From CADEEN01 sp963840805 (GTDB lineage: Bacteria; Pseudomonadota; Gammaproteobacteria; Burkholderiales; Burkholderiaceae_C): a stretch of DNA of 64,000 nt. The notes beneath the pieces were generated by a model. The model searched no databases. It saw only the letters and a list, made by a program, of their open reading frames with translations, and was not told the DNA's origin. The stretch is taken from assembly GCA_963840805.1 (NCBI GenBank), contig CAWJAJ010000016.1, positions 360,857 to 424,856 of the forward strand, given 5' to 3'. Each line of letters opens with the position of its first letter. Position 1 is the stretch's first letter. Shown here one piece after another: positions 11,808-21,195 of this stretch. The translations under genes were made by a program, and so were the position numbers.

Positions 11808-13334
11808 GTGAAGCTCAGATCCAGCTCGATCCGCATGGCCCAGCGCGGCGTTTCGACCGCCCTGCTGCTGGTGCTCATCGCCGTCGTCGCCGTCGTTGCG
11901 GCGGCCGTCACGGGGCTGCTGATGAACATCTTCGAGCGCAAGCAGGAGGCCGCGGCACCCTTCACGCCGCTCGTCGAGGTCACCGAGGACACCACCGATC
12001 CGGCGAAGTGGGGCGTCAACTGGCCCAAGCAGTACGACTCCTACAAGCTCACGGCGCAGACCACGCGCACGCGCTTCGGCGGGCACGGCGGCAGCGAGGC
12101 GCTGCCGGAGGAAAAGATCGCGCGCGATCCCTGGCTCAAGCGCATGTTCCTCGGCTATGCGTTCTCGATCGACTATCGCGATCGGCGCGGCCACGCCTAC
12201 ATGCTGTCGGACCAGGAGCAAACGCAGCGCCTGACCAAGCCGCAGACCGGCTCGTGCCTGCACTGCCATGCGTCGATCATGCCGCTGTACCGCGCGCTCG
12301 GCGACGGCGATGCGGCCAAGGGCCTGGCGGCGAGCTACAAGTACTCGTACAAGGATCTGAGCGCCAAGCTGCACGAGTCGGGCCACGCGCATCCGGTGAG
12401 TTGCGTCGATTGCCATGACCCGAAGACGATGCAGCTGCGCGTCACCCGCCCCGGCTTCATCCAGGGCATCCAGGCGCTGGCCACGTCCGACGCTGCCGCG
12501 CCGCACCTGCCGTCGATCGAGCGCTGGCGTGCATCGAAGCGCGAGAAGCCGTACGACCCGAACAGCGACGCCTCGCGCACCGAGATGCGTTCCTACGTCT
12601 GCGGCCAATGCCACGTCGAGTACTACTGCTCGTCGCAGATGCCGCTCACCTTCCCGTGGGGCAAGGGCCTGCGTGCCGGCGACCAGGAGAAGTTCTGGAA
12701 CGAAACCAAGTTCGCCAGCGGCGAGCGCTTCTTCGACTACAAGCATGCCGAGACCGGGGCGCCGATCCTGAAGGCGCAGCACCCGGAGTTCGAGCTGTGG
12801 AGCCAGGGCGTGCACGCGCGCAGCGGCGTGTCGTGCGCCGACTGCCACATGCCCTACGGCCGCGACGGCGCCACCAAGGTCTCCGATCACTGGGTGCGCA
12901 GCCCGCTGCTGAACATCAGCCGCGCCTGCCAGACCTGCCACAAGCAGTCCGAAAGCGAGATCCAGGCCCGTGTCGAGCAGATCCAGACCCGCAACGCCGA
13001 GTTGCTGCAGCGCGGCGGCGTCGCGATCGTCGCGCTGATCGACGCCATCACGGCGGCCAAGAAGGAAGGCGCGACACCGGAGCAGCTGCAGCCGGCGCTG
13101 GAGCTTCAGCGTCAGGCGCAGTGGCGCCTGGACTTCATCGCGGCCGAGAACTCGATGGGCTTCCATGCCCCGCAGGAGGCCGCGATGGTGCTGGGCGAGG
13201 CGCTCGACTATGCGCGTCAGGGCGAACTCGCCGCAGCGCGCCGCGGCGTGCCGCCGGTCAAGCTGGCGGCCGCGCCCGCCGCCGCTGCATCGGCCGCACC
13301 GGCAGCGCCGGCAGCGCCGGCGAAGAAGCCCTGA
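11808..13334 (+). CDS. nrfA: Cytochrome c nitrite reductase NrfA, with CXXCH at all five hemes
   Basis: Pentaheme periplasmic enzyme reducing nitrite to ammonium with six electrons. An N-terminal hydrophobic helix (TALLLVLIAVVAVVAAAVTG) acts as signal or anchor. Heme motifs: CLHCH (about residue 149, the catalytic position), CVDCH (198), CGQCH with the family-typical VEYYC (264), CADCH (342) and CQTCH (373). KAQH before heme 4 is the NrfA K-x-Q/R-H signature. The catalytic heme in most NrfA is CXXCK; here it is CXXCH, as in a known minority clade. GTG at 11808 has GGAGG six bases upstream; the ATG at 11796 overlaps that ribosome site. The C-terminus is an Ala/Pro-rich tail. Confidence 0.92.
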   Translation: MKLRSSSIRMAQRGVSTALLLVLIAVVAVVAAAVTGLLMNIFERKQEAAAPFTPLVEVTEDTTDPAKWGVNWPKQYDSYKLTAQTTRTRFGGHGGSEALPEEKIARDPWLKRMFLGYAFSIDYRDRRGHAYMLSDQEQTQRLTKPQTGSCLHCHASIMPLYRALGDGDAAKGLAASYKYSYKDLSAKLHESGHAHPVSCVDCHDPKTMQLRVTRPGFIQGIQALATSDAAAPHLPSIERWRASKREKPYDPNSDASRTEMRSYVCGQCHVEYYCSSQMPLTFPWGKGLRAGDQEKFWNETKFASGERFFDYKHAETGAPILKAQHPEFELWSQGVHARSGVSCADCHMPYGRDGATKVSDHWVRSPLLNISRACQTCHKQSESEIQARVEQIQTRNAELLQRGGVAIVALIDAITAAKKEGATPEQLQPALELQRQAQWRLDFIAAENSMGFHAPQEAAMVLGEALDYARQGELAAARRGVPPVKLAAAPAAAASAAPAAPAAPAKKP

Positions 13335-13423
13335 TACCAAGTCGCAATCAATCGCATAAGAGTGGCCGTCTCGAGACGGCCCGTCTGCAAGCTTCGTTGT
13401 CCGTTTTGCGTGCGCGCATCGGC

Positions 13424-13863
13424 GCGGGCAAAGGCACGGGCGGGCAGCCGCCAGCGCTTCGTTGCTGGCCCTCGCTGCGCGAGGGTGCCCTGCGCTGCTC
13501 GGTCTCGCGGCCCCGTCGCGTAACTCGCTACGCTCACTGCGTTCACTGCACTCAGAACAGACGCGACGAGTCAGCTCACGAAGCGCGCTGCGCGCGCGGC
13601 CGCAAGCCCTGCGCTTCTCGGCGGCGCAAAGGCGCGCTGCCAGCTGCCCGCCCGCGCCTTTGCCGATGCAGCGCGGTGGTCGATCGGGGCGTTACGCCCT
13701 GCCGGCCTTCGTGGCAGGCGGCACCCGGCGGTGGCGATTTCTGGGGCGGCGAGGAGCGCAGCGTCGAGGTCGGTGCGCGCAGCGCGCTTCGTCATCTGAC
13801 TCGCCGCGTCTGTCCGAGCGCAGCGAACGCAGTGAGCGTAGCGAGTTATGCGGCGCGACCTCG
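13424..13863. repeat. Interleaved inverted repeats in the nrfA-uvrD gap
   Basis: The ~730-base gap between nrfA and the helicase gene shows no convincing gene but has two inverted repeats. Pair A: 13424-13447 with 13643-13664 (GCTGCCCGCCC type). Pair B: 13501-13592 with 13774-13863, ~90 bases each at high identity, centred on GAACGCAGTGAGCGTAGCGA. The pairs interleave (A-left, B-left, A-right, B-right), so full pairing would be pseudoknot-like. Nothing is seen in 13335-13423 or 13864-14061. It resembles a dispersed Burkholderiales intergenic repeat present twice in opposite orientation. Confidence 0.7.
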
Positions 13864-14061
13864 GCGCGAGTACCGCAGCACAGTCGGAGCGAAGCGCAGA
13901 CCGCCCCGGCATGAGCCGCTGCCGGGTGTCGCCTGCCGCGATGCACTGAACCCACCCGAGAGCCGCACGCACGCAAACAGTTGCAATCGGCCGATCTGGA
14001 ACGCGGCGGTCTGTCGCATTCCTTGACGATCGAACGCAAGTCCGTATGAGCGCTCGCGCCG

Positions 14062-16140
14062 TCAGAACAGACCGCGCACCTGGGCGCGAACGTCGATCGC
14101 TGGCAAGGGCGCCTGCAGCGCCGGCACGCAGGCGTCGGCAGCCGGCATGTCGCGGTCGAACAGCGCCGCCACCGCCGGCGGGACGAAGCGCGTCAGCGAC
14201 CCGTACAGGTGGCGGTCGCCGTACTTCGCCTGCTGCGTGACGTGAAAGCGCTGCGGCACCAGCAGTGACAGGTGCCGCTTGGCGCGCGTCATCGCCACGT
14301 AGAGCAGCCGCCGCTCCTCCTCGATCTCGGCCGCGCTGCCGGTGGCCATGTCCGACGGGATGCAGCCGTCGACGGCGTTGAGCACGAACACCGCGGTCCA
14401 TTCCTGGCCCTTGGCCGAGTGCATCGTCGACAGGATCAGGTAGTCCTCGTCGCGGTGCGGCGCGCCGGCTTCGTCGCTGGTGGCCTCGGGCGGGTCGAGC
14501 GTCAGCTCGGCGAGGAAGCGCTCGCGGCTCGCGGTAGCCCGCGGCGATGCGCGCCAGTTGCGCCAGGTCGGCCTGGCGCACCGTCGGCGTCGTCGTGCAG
14601 GCGCTCCAGGTGCGGCTGGTACCAGCGTGCCGCGGTGTGCGACGTCGTCGGGCCAGCGCGCCTTCGGCCAGCGCCGCGTGCAGCCTGCAGCCAGGCCTGC
14701 CAATCGGTGGCTGCAGCCGCCGGCGGCTTGAATGCCGCGCATCGCCTGCGCCGGATCGGCGGCCGCGGCCATCGCGTCGAGCAGCCGCCGCGCCGCCGCC
14801 GGGCCGATGCCGGGCATCAGCTGCGCGACGCGAAAGCCGGCCAGCCGGCTGCGCGGGTTCTGCACCCAGCGCAGCACCGACAGCAGGTCCTTGACATGCG
14901 CGGCCTCGAGAAACTTCAGGCCGCCGAACTTGACGAACGGGATGTTGCGGCGCGTGAGCTCGAGTTCCAGCGCCGCGCTGTGGTGGCCGGTGCGGAACAG
15001 CACCGCCTGGCTGCTTCAGCGCGAGGCCGCCTTCGCGCTGCTGCAGCACTGCGTCGGCGACCCAGCGCGCCTGCGCCATCTCGTCGGCCACCGTCACCAG
15101 CCGCGGGCGTTCGCCGGCCTGGTCGCTCCACAGATCCTTCGTGAAGCGCTCGGCCGCCAGCGCGATCACCGCGTTCGAGGCATCGAGGATCGGCTGCGTC
15201 GAGCGGTAGTTGCGCGCCAGCGTGACCACCCGCGCCGGCGGCTCGAACTGGGCCGGGAAGTCGAGGATGTTGCGCACCTCGGCGGCGCGGAAGGCGTAGA
15301 TCGATTGCGCGTCGTCGCCGACCACGGTGAGGCCGCGGCCGTCGGGCTTCAGCGCCTTCAGGATCGCCGCCTGCAGCCGGTTGGTGTCCTGGTATTCGTC
15401 GACCAGCACGTGGTCGAAGCGCGCGCCGATCGCCGCCGCCAGCGCCGGCTCGGCCATCGCCTGCTGCCAGTACAGCAGCAGGTCGTCGTAGTCGAGCACC
15501 TGCTGCTGCTGCTTGGCGTGCACGTAGGCGCGGAACAGCCGCTTCAGCTCGGCCTTCCCAGCCCAGGCACCACGGGTACAGCGCTTGCACCACCTGTTCC
15601 AGCGGCTGCTGGCTGTTGACCACCCGCGAGTAGATCGCCAGGCAGGTGCCCTTCATCGGGAAGCGCTCTTCGGTCGCGGCGAGGCCCAGCTCGCTGCCGC
15701 ACCAGGCCCATCAGGTCTTCGGCGTCGCCGCGGTCGTGGATCGTGAATTGCGGCGCCAGGCCGATCGCGCCGGCCACGTCGCGCAGCAGGCGCGCGCCGA
15801 TGCTGTGGAAGGTGCCGGCCCACGGCAGGCCCGGCGCGCGCTGCGTGGCGCCGAAGCCCAGCGCCGCATGCAGCACGCGGCCGCAGCGCCGCTCCATTTC
15901 CTGCGCGGCGCGGCGCGAGAAGGTCAGCAGCAGGATGCGCTGCGGATCGGCCCCGGCGAGCACCAGCCGCGCCACGCGCGCGGCCAGCGTCATCGTCTTG
16001 CCGGTGCCGGCGCCGGCGATCACCAGCAGCGGCCCGGCCGCGGCGACTTCGCCTGCGAGGCCATGCTCGACCGCCGCACGCTGCGCGTCGTTCAGCGAGG
16101 CGAACGGATCGGGGCGGTAGACGGTGATGGCGGCGGGCAT
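14062..16140 (-). CDS. UvrD/Rep-family ATP-dependent DNA helicase (several frameshifts)
   Basis: Superfamily 1A 3'-5' helicase, ~690 residues after correction. Motif I is AGAGTGKT (about residue 48), motif Ia TFSRRAAQEME, motif II VDEYQDTN, motif III GDDAQSIYAFR, motif IV NYRSTQ, motif V TMHSAKGQEW and motif VI YVAMTRAKRHL, all in the expected order. At least five extra bases split it into three frames (near 15690, 15557, 15010, 14590 and 14535); each removal restores conserved sequence. The start at 16140 (MPAAITVYRPDPFASLN) fits the family; an upstream ATG at 16161 is less likely. It stands alone between a repeat element and an aldo/keto reductase. Whether it is UvrD itself or a UvrD-like paralogue cannot be decided here. 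Confidence 0.87.
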
Positions 16141-16215
16141 GGCGGGGGAATCCAGCCGCAACGATACTGGATGTTCGTACAGAGGCCGATCCGGCTGGCC
16201 GGCCCGGCCGGGTTG

Positions 16216-17261
16216 TCACCCGCCGGGGCGGCTCGTCCAGCGGTGCCACCGCGACACGAGAGCCTGGCGGACACGACGGGTGTCGGCCACGGGCAAGGTC
16301 ACGGCGTCGATGCGCGTCAACACCTCGGGCGTGAGCAGGTCGATCAGCGCCAGCGCGCCGAGGTTGCCTTGCAGCTGCGACAGCTTCGACGCACCGGTGA
16401 TCACCGAGCTGACGCGCGGGTTGTGCGCCACCCAGGCCAGCGCCAACTGCGCCACGCTGCCGCCCAGCTCGGCCGCGATCGGCGCCAGTTGCGCCACCGC
16501 GGCGTTCTTCCCCGGATGGGTCAGGCCCTCGCGCAGGAAGGCCATGTTCTCCATCGCACCGCGGCTGCCCGCGGGCACACCGTTCGCGTACTTGCCGGTC
16601 AGCAGGCCCGAGGCCAGCGGGCTCCAGGTGGTCAGGCCCAGGCCGGTGTCTTCATACAGCCGCGCGTACTCCTGCTCGACGCGCTGGCGGTGGAACAGGT
16701 GGTACTGCGGCTGCTCCACCACCGGCTTGTGCCAGCCGTAGCGTTCGGCCACGTCCCACGCGGCGCGGATGTCGGCGGCGGACCATTCGCTGGTGCCCCA
16801 GTACAACGCCTTGCCCTGCGTGATGATGTCGCTCATCGCGCGCGCGGTTTCCTCGACCGGCGTGTGCGGGTCGGGCCGGTGGCAGTAGATGACGTCGATG
16901 TGCTCGAGGCCGAAGCGCTTGCAGCGAGCCGTCGATGGCCTGCATCAGGTACTTGCGGTTGAGCGTGTCCTTGCGGTTGACGGCGTCGCCCTCGCGGTCG
17001 AGGCCCCAGAAGAACTTGGTCGAGACCACGTAGTTCAGGCGCGGCCAGCGCCAGCGTCTTCAGCGCCTGGCCCATCACGACCTCGCTCTGGCCGCCGGCA
17101 TAGGCCTCGGCGTTGTCGAAGAAGTTGACGCCGGCGTCGTAGGCCGCGGCCATCATCTCGACCGCCGCCTTCTGGTCGACCTGGTTGTGGTACGTGACCC
17201 ATGAGCCGAGGGACAACACGCTGAGCTTCAGGCCGGTGCGGCCGAGGCGGCGATAGAGCAT
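16216..17261 (-). CDS. Aldo/keto reductase, potassium-channel beta-subunit-like (two frameshifts)
   Basis: NADPH-dependent (alpha/beta)8-barrel oxidoreductase of the AKR family, ~347 residues. Start MLYRRLGRTGLKLS is typical. The catalytic set is visible: Asp and Tyr in GVNFFDNAEAYAGG, Lys in VVSTKFFWG and His in the HIDVIYCHRPD region. The nucleotide-binding end is GASKLSQLQGNLGAL. Resemblance is greatest to the Kv-beta/YghZ subgroup. Extra bases near 17040 and 16920 shift the frame. The physiological substrate is unknown (methylglyoxal or other aldehydes are known for relatives). No obvious operon partner. Confidence 0.85.
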
Positions 17262-17377
17262 GGTGGTGGACTGCGGCAGTCAGAGGAGCCGCCAGCGTAT
17301 TCGATGCCGCACGCGCGCGCCGCAAGCCCGTGCAGCGCCGGGACACATGCGCCATGCAGTTCGAGCGGGCATTCGCG

Positions 17378-17815
17378 TCAGCGCGGCCTGTTCACCACGC
17401 CTTCGACCGCAGCGCGCACGCGCTCTTCCTGGGTCAGTAGCTCAGGGGTGAGCTCGGTGCCGAAATCGGCGGCCTCGAACAGCGGGCGGATTTCGATCTC
17501 TGAGTCGCCTTCCATCGGGTTGGGGCAGCGCCTGACCCATTCGACGGCCTCGTCCATCGACTTGACTTGCCACAGCCAGAACCCGGCGACGAGTTCGTTG
17601 GTCTGCGTGAACGGCCCATCGGTCACCGTCCGCTGGCCGCCCGAGAAATGCACCCGTTTGCCGCTGGCGCTCGGGTGCAGGCCCTCGCCGGCAAGCAGCA
17701 CACCTGCCTTGGCGAGTTCTTCATTGAAGTGGCCCATCGCTGCAAGCAACTCCGTGCTGGGCATCCTGCCGGCCTCTGACTGGCTCGTGGCCTTCACCAT
17801 CACCATGACACGCAT
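17378..17815 (-). CDS. YciI/DGPF-domain protein
   Basis: Protein of 145 residues that begins MRVMVMVKA, a beta strand typical of the ferredoxin-like YciI/DGPF family. The DGPF motif that names the family is present (TVTDGPFTQTNEL, about residues 70-82), followed by the conserved AGFWLWQVKSMDEA segment. Such proteins often sit beside ECF sigma factors; none is present here and no enzymatic role is established. The start is set by a strong ribosome site (AAGGAGAAGTGACG-ATG). The upstream region on the same strand is unusually rich in hairpins (see 17908-18050), so its mRNA may have a structured leader. Confidence 0.85.
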   Translation of the reverse strand: MRVMVMVKATSQSEAGRMPSTELLAAMGHFNEELAKAGVLLAGEGLHPSASGKRVHFSGGQRTVTDGPFTQTNELVAGFWLWQVKSMDEAVEWVRRCPNPMEGDSEIEIRPLFEAADFGTELTPELLTQEERVRAAVEGVVNRPR

Positions 17816-17907
17816 CGTCACTTCTCCTTGAGTCAGTTGCCGGAGCCGCACGGCCCCGCCGCGATTCGGGATCCGACCGGTGGCTCCGACCCTCCCCAGA
17901 AGCAGCA

Positions 17908-18050
17908 ATGCCCTGCGTTGTATCGCAGGGCATGCCGCGATGCCACTCTCGGCAGCATCGTCACGTCACATGGGGGTGACGTTTGCCGGCATCTCGATGC
18001 CGGTCATGGGAGGAGTGTTGGCGTAAGACTTCCCGATAGGTCTGCCCTCC
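17908..18050. other. Run of five hairpins in a 550-base gene-free gap (candidate structured RNA)
   Basis: The stretch 17816-18366 holds no gene. Within it are five consecutive stem-loops: 17908-17933 (10-bp perfect stem ATGCCCTGCG, loop TTGTAT), 17938-17960 (6-bp stem CGATGC), 17963-17982 (7-bp stem ACGTCAC), 17986-18003 (7-bp stem CCGGCAT, loop CTCG) and 18009-18050 (GGAGG/CCTCC outer and AGAC/GTCT inner stems). No T tract follows, so a simple terminator is unlikely. It lies upstream of the YciI gene and downstream of gcdH on the minus strand. I do not recognise it as a known riboswitch. Nothing is seen in 18060-18366. Confidence 0.45.
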
Positions 18051-18366
18051 TTTCACGACGATGAGAGCGAATCGTTGGTGCGAGCAACAAGCCCCGGTTC
18101 GATCACTCTGCAGCACCAGTTAACGCCTTTCCGTTCGTCGCGTCAAGACACCATCCGCGGCAGCGGTCATCGGCGAGTTGACCCCGATCACATCGCCTTG
18201 CGTTGGATCATGAGGACGGCGTCGCTGCCGGCTTGACCTGCCCTTCCCCAGCAGGTCCAACGCAAAGGAAGCGAAGTCCGCTCGTCGGTGCCATCGCGGG
18301 CATGGGAAAGCTCGGGTTCGGCGAGGAGCCGACCAGTGCCGCAGCCCAGGGGCCTGTGAGCAGGCC

Positions 18367-19550
<1,184 letters not shown>

Positions 19551-19582
19551 GGTGTACCCCTCGTTGCTCAATGTTGGATCGT

Positions 19583-19986
19583 TCAATCGGGAATGACGGC
19601 GGTGACCTCGATCTCGACCTTGGCGCGGTCTTCCATCAGCGCGCTGACCTGCACCGCGGTCATCGCGGCGTTGAAGCTGCCGATCAGCTCGCGGAACGCG
19701 GCGCCGATCTCCTTGCCGCGCCAGGTACTCGCGCTTGTCGGTCAGGTACCAGGTCATGCGCACGATGTGCTCGGGCCGCGCGCCGGCTTCGGCCAGCACC
19801 TCGACGACGTTCTGCAGCGCCTGGCGCACCTGCGCCGACCAGGTCGTCGGCGTGGAAGTGGCCCTGCGCGTCCCAGCCGATCATGCCGGCGACGAAGACC
19901 TGGCGGCCCTTGCCGCTCACGGCCACGCCGTTGGCATAGCCCTTGGGTCGCGCCCAGTGCGCGGGTTGCAGCAATTGCAGGCTCAT
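19583..19986 (-). CDS. RidA-family enamine/imine deaminase (frameshifted)
   Basis: Small YjgF/YER057c/UK114 (RidA) protein of ~133 residues. Typical blocks are GYANGVAVSGKGRQVFVAG, the ALQNVVEVLAEAG helix, MTWYLTDKREY and a C-terminal VEIEVTAVIPD. RidA proteins hydrolyse enamines and imines to ketones and ammonia. Two indels near 19835 and 19725 break the frame. Its ATG overlaps the stop of the preceding acyl-CoA dehydrogenase (ATGA), so translation is coupled. The position is meaningful: the monooxygenase/reductase upstream is expected to make an amino-cyclohexene carbonyl-CoA (an enamine), which RidA could deaminate. That role is an inference from context. Confidence 0.85.
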
Positions 19987-21149
19987 GCTCCGGCTTCCTT
20001 CAGCAGCTCGCGGCCGATGATCAGTTGCTGCACCTCGCTGGCGCCTTCGTAGATGCGCAGCGAGCGGATCTCGCGGTACAGCCGTTCGACCGGATGGCCG
20101 CTGACCACGCCGAGGCCGCCGAACAGCTGCACCGCGGCGTCGATGACCTGCTGCGCACCTTCGGTGGCGGCCAGCTTGGCCATCGCGGCCTGCCGCGTCA
20201 CGTTTTCGCCCTGGTCGCGCTGCCAGGCGGCGCGGTAGGTCAGCAGCGCGGCGCTGTCGATCGTCGTCGCCATCTGCGCCAGCTGGCCTGCGTGAGCTGG
20301 AAGTCGGCCAAGGTCTGGCCGAACATCTTGCGCGTGGTGGCGCGCGCAAGGCCTTCTTCCAGCGCGCGGCGTGCGAAGCCCAGCGCCGCGGCAGCGACGC
20401 TGGTGCGGAACACGTCGAGCGTGCGCATCGCGATCTTGAAGCCTTCGCCAGCGGCGCCGATGCGCTGCGACAGCGGCACGCGGCAATCGGTGAAGCGCAG
20501 GCGCGCCAGCGGGTGCGGCGCGATGACGTCGATGCGCTCGGCGATCTCGAAGCCCGGCGTGCCGGCTTCGACGACGAAGGCCGAGATGCCGCGTGCGCTT
20601 GGGGGCTTCGCCGCTGCGCACGAACACGACGTAGAAATCGGCGATGCCGCCGTTGGAGATCCAGGTTTTCTCGCCGTCGAGCACCGCGTGCTCGCCATCG
20701 ATGCGCGCGGCACATTGCAGCGCGGCGACGTCGCTGCCGGCGTCGGGCTCGGACAGCGCGAAAGCCGCGATCGCCTCACCGCGCGCCACGCGCGGCAACC
20801 AGCGCGCCTTTTGCTGCGGCGTGCCGGCCAGCGTGATCGCGCCGGAGCCCAGCCCCTGCATCCCGAACGCGAAGTCCGCCAGCCCGGCATGGCGTGCCAG
20901 CGTTTCGCGCGCCAGGCACAGCATGCGCGTGTCGATGACGTCGGCGGCGCCGCCGTGCGCCGTGCCGCCGACGGCGTGGCGCAGCCAGCCGGCGTCGCCC
21001 AGCTGGCGCACGAGGCGGCGGCACAGCGCGTCGACGTCAGCGCCGTGCACGTCGCGCACTTCGGCGGCGGCCCAGGCGTCGAGCGCCACGGCAAAGGCGC
21101 GGTGGCGCTCCTCGAAGAACGGCCAGCGCAGGTGTTCCAGCGGGTTCAT
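19983..21149 (-). CDS. Acyl-CoA dehydrogenase (two frameshifts)
   Basis: FAD-dependent acyl-CoA dehydrogenase of ~388 residues. Visible are AFALSEPDAGSDVAA (the flavin/substrate loop), KTWISNGGIADFYVV, the KMFGQTLADFQ motif, FGGLGVVSGHPVERLYRE and the C-terminal IYEGASEVQQLIIGREL that holds the usual catalytic-base region. Compensating indels at ~20598 (+1) and ~20287 (-1) put the middle third in another frame. It lies 46 bases after the monooxygenase/reductase gene and overlaps the RidA start. In the 2-aminobenzoyl-CoA pathway an acyl-CoA dehydrogenase of this type performs a beta-oxidation-like step; specific substrate unproven. Confidence 0.87.
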   Translation of the reverse strand: MNPLEHLRWPFFEERHRAFAVALDAWAAAEVRDVHGADVDALCRRLVRQLGDAGWLRHAVGGTAHGGAADVIDTRMLCLARETLARHAGLADFAFGMQGLGSGAITLAGTPQQKARWLPRVARGEAIAAFALSEPDAGSDVAALQCAARIDGEHAVLDGEKTWISNGGIADFYVVFVRSGEAPKRTRHLGLRRRSRHAGLRDRRAHRRHRAAPAGAPALHRLPRAAVAAHRRRWRRLQDRDAHARRVPHQRRCRGAGLRTPRAGRRPCARHHAQDVRPDLGRLPAHAGQLAQMATTIDSAALLTYRAAWQRDQGENVTRQAAMAKLAATEGAQQVIDAAVQLFGGLGVVSGHPVERLYREIRSLRIYEGASEVQQLIIGRELLKEAGA

Positions 21150-21195
21150 GGCTTGACGGCAACGGAAGGATGAAGTCGCATTGTCTCGCCGCTGG

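Noticed and set aside
13335..14045. Several Arg/Ser-rich frames between nrfA and the helicase
   Set aside because: They are translations of the interleaved inverted repeats, with no conserved domain, start signal or normal composition.
17986..18003. Rho-independent terminator after gcdH
   Set aside because: The stem is good (7 bp, CTCG loop) but no T run follows on either strand, and it lies among several other hairpins.
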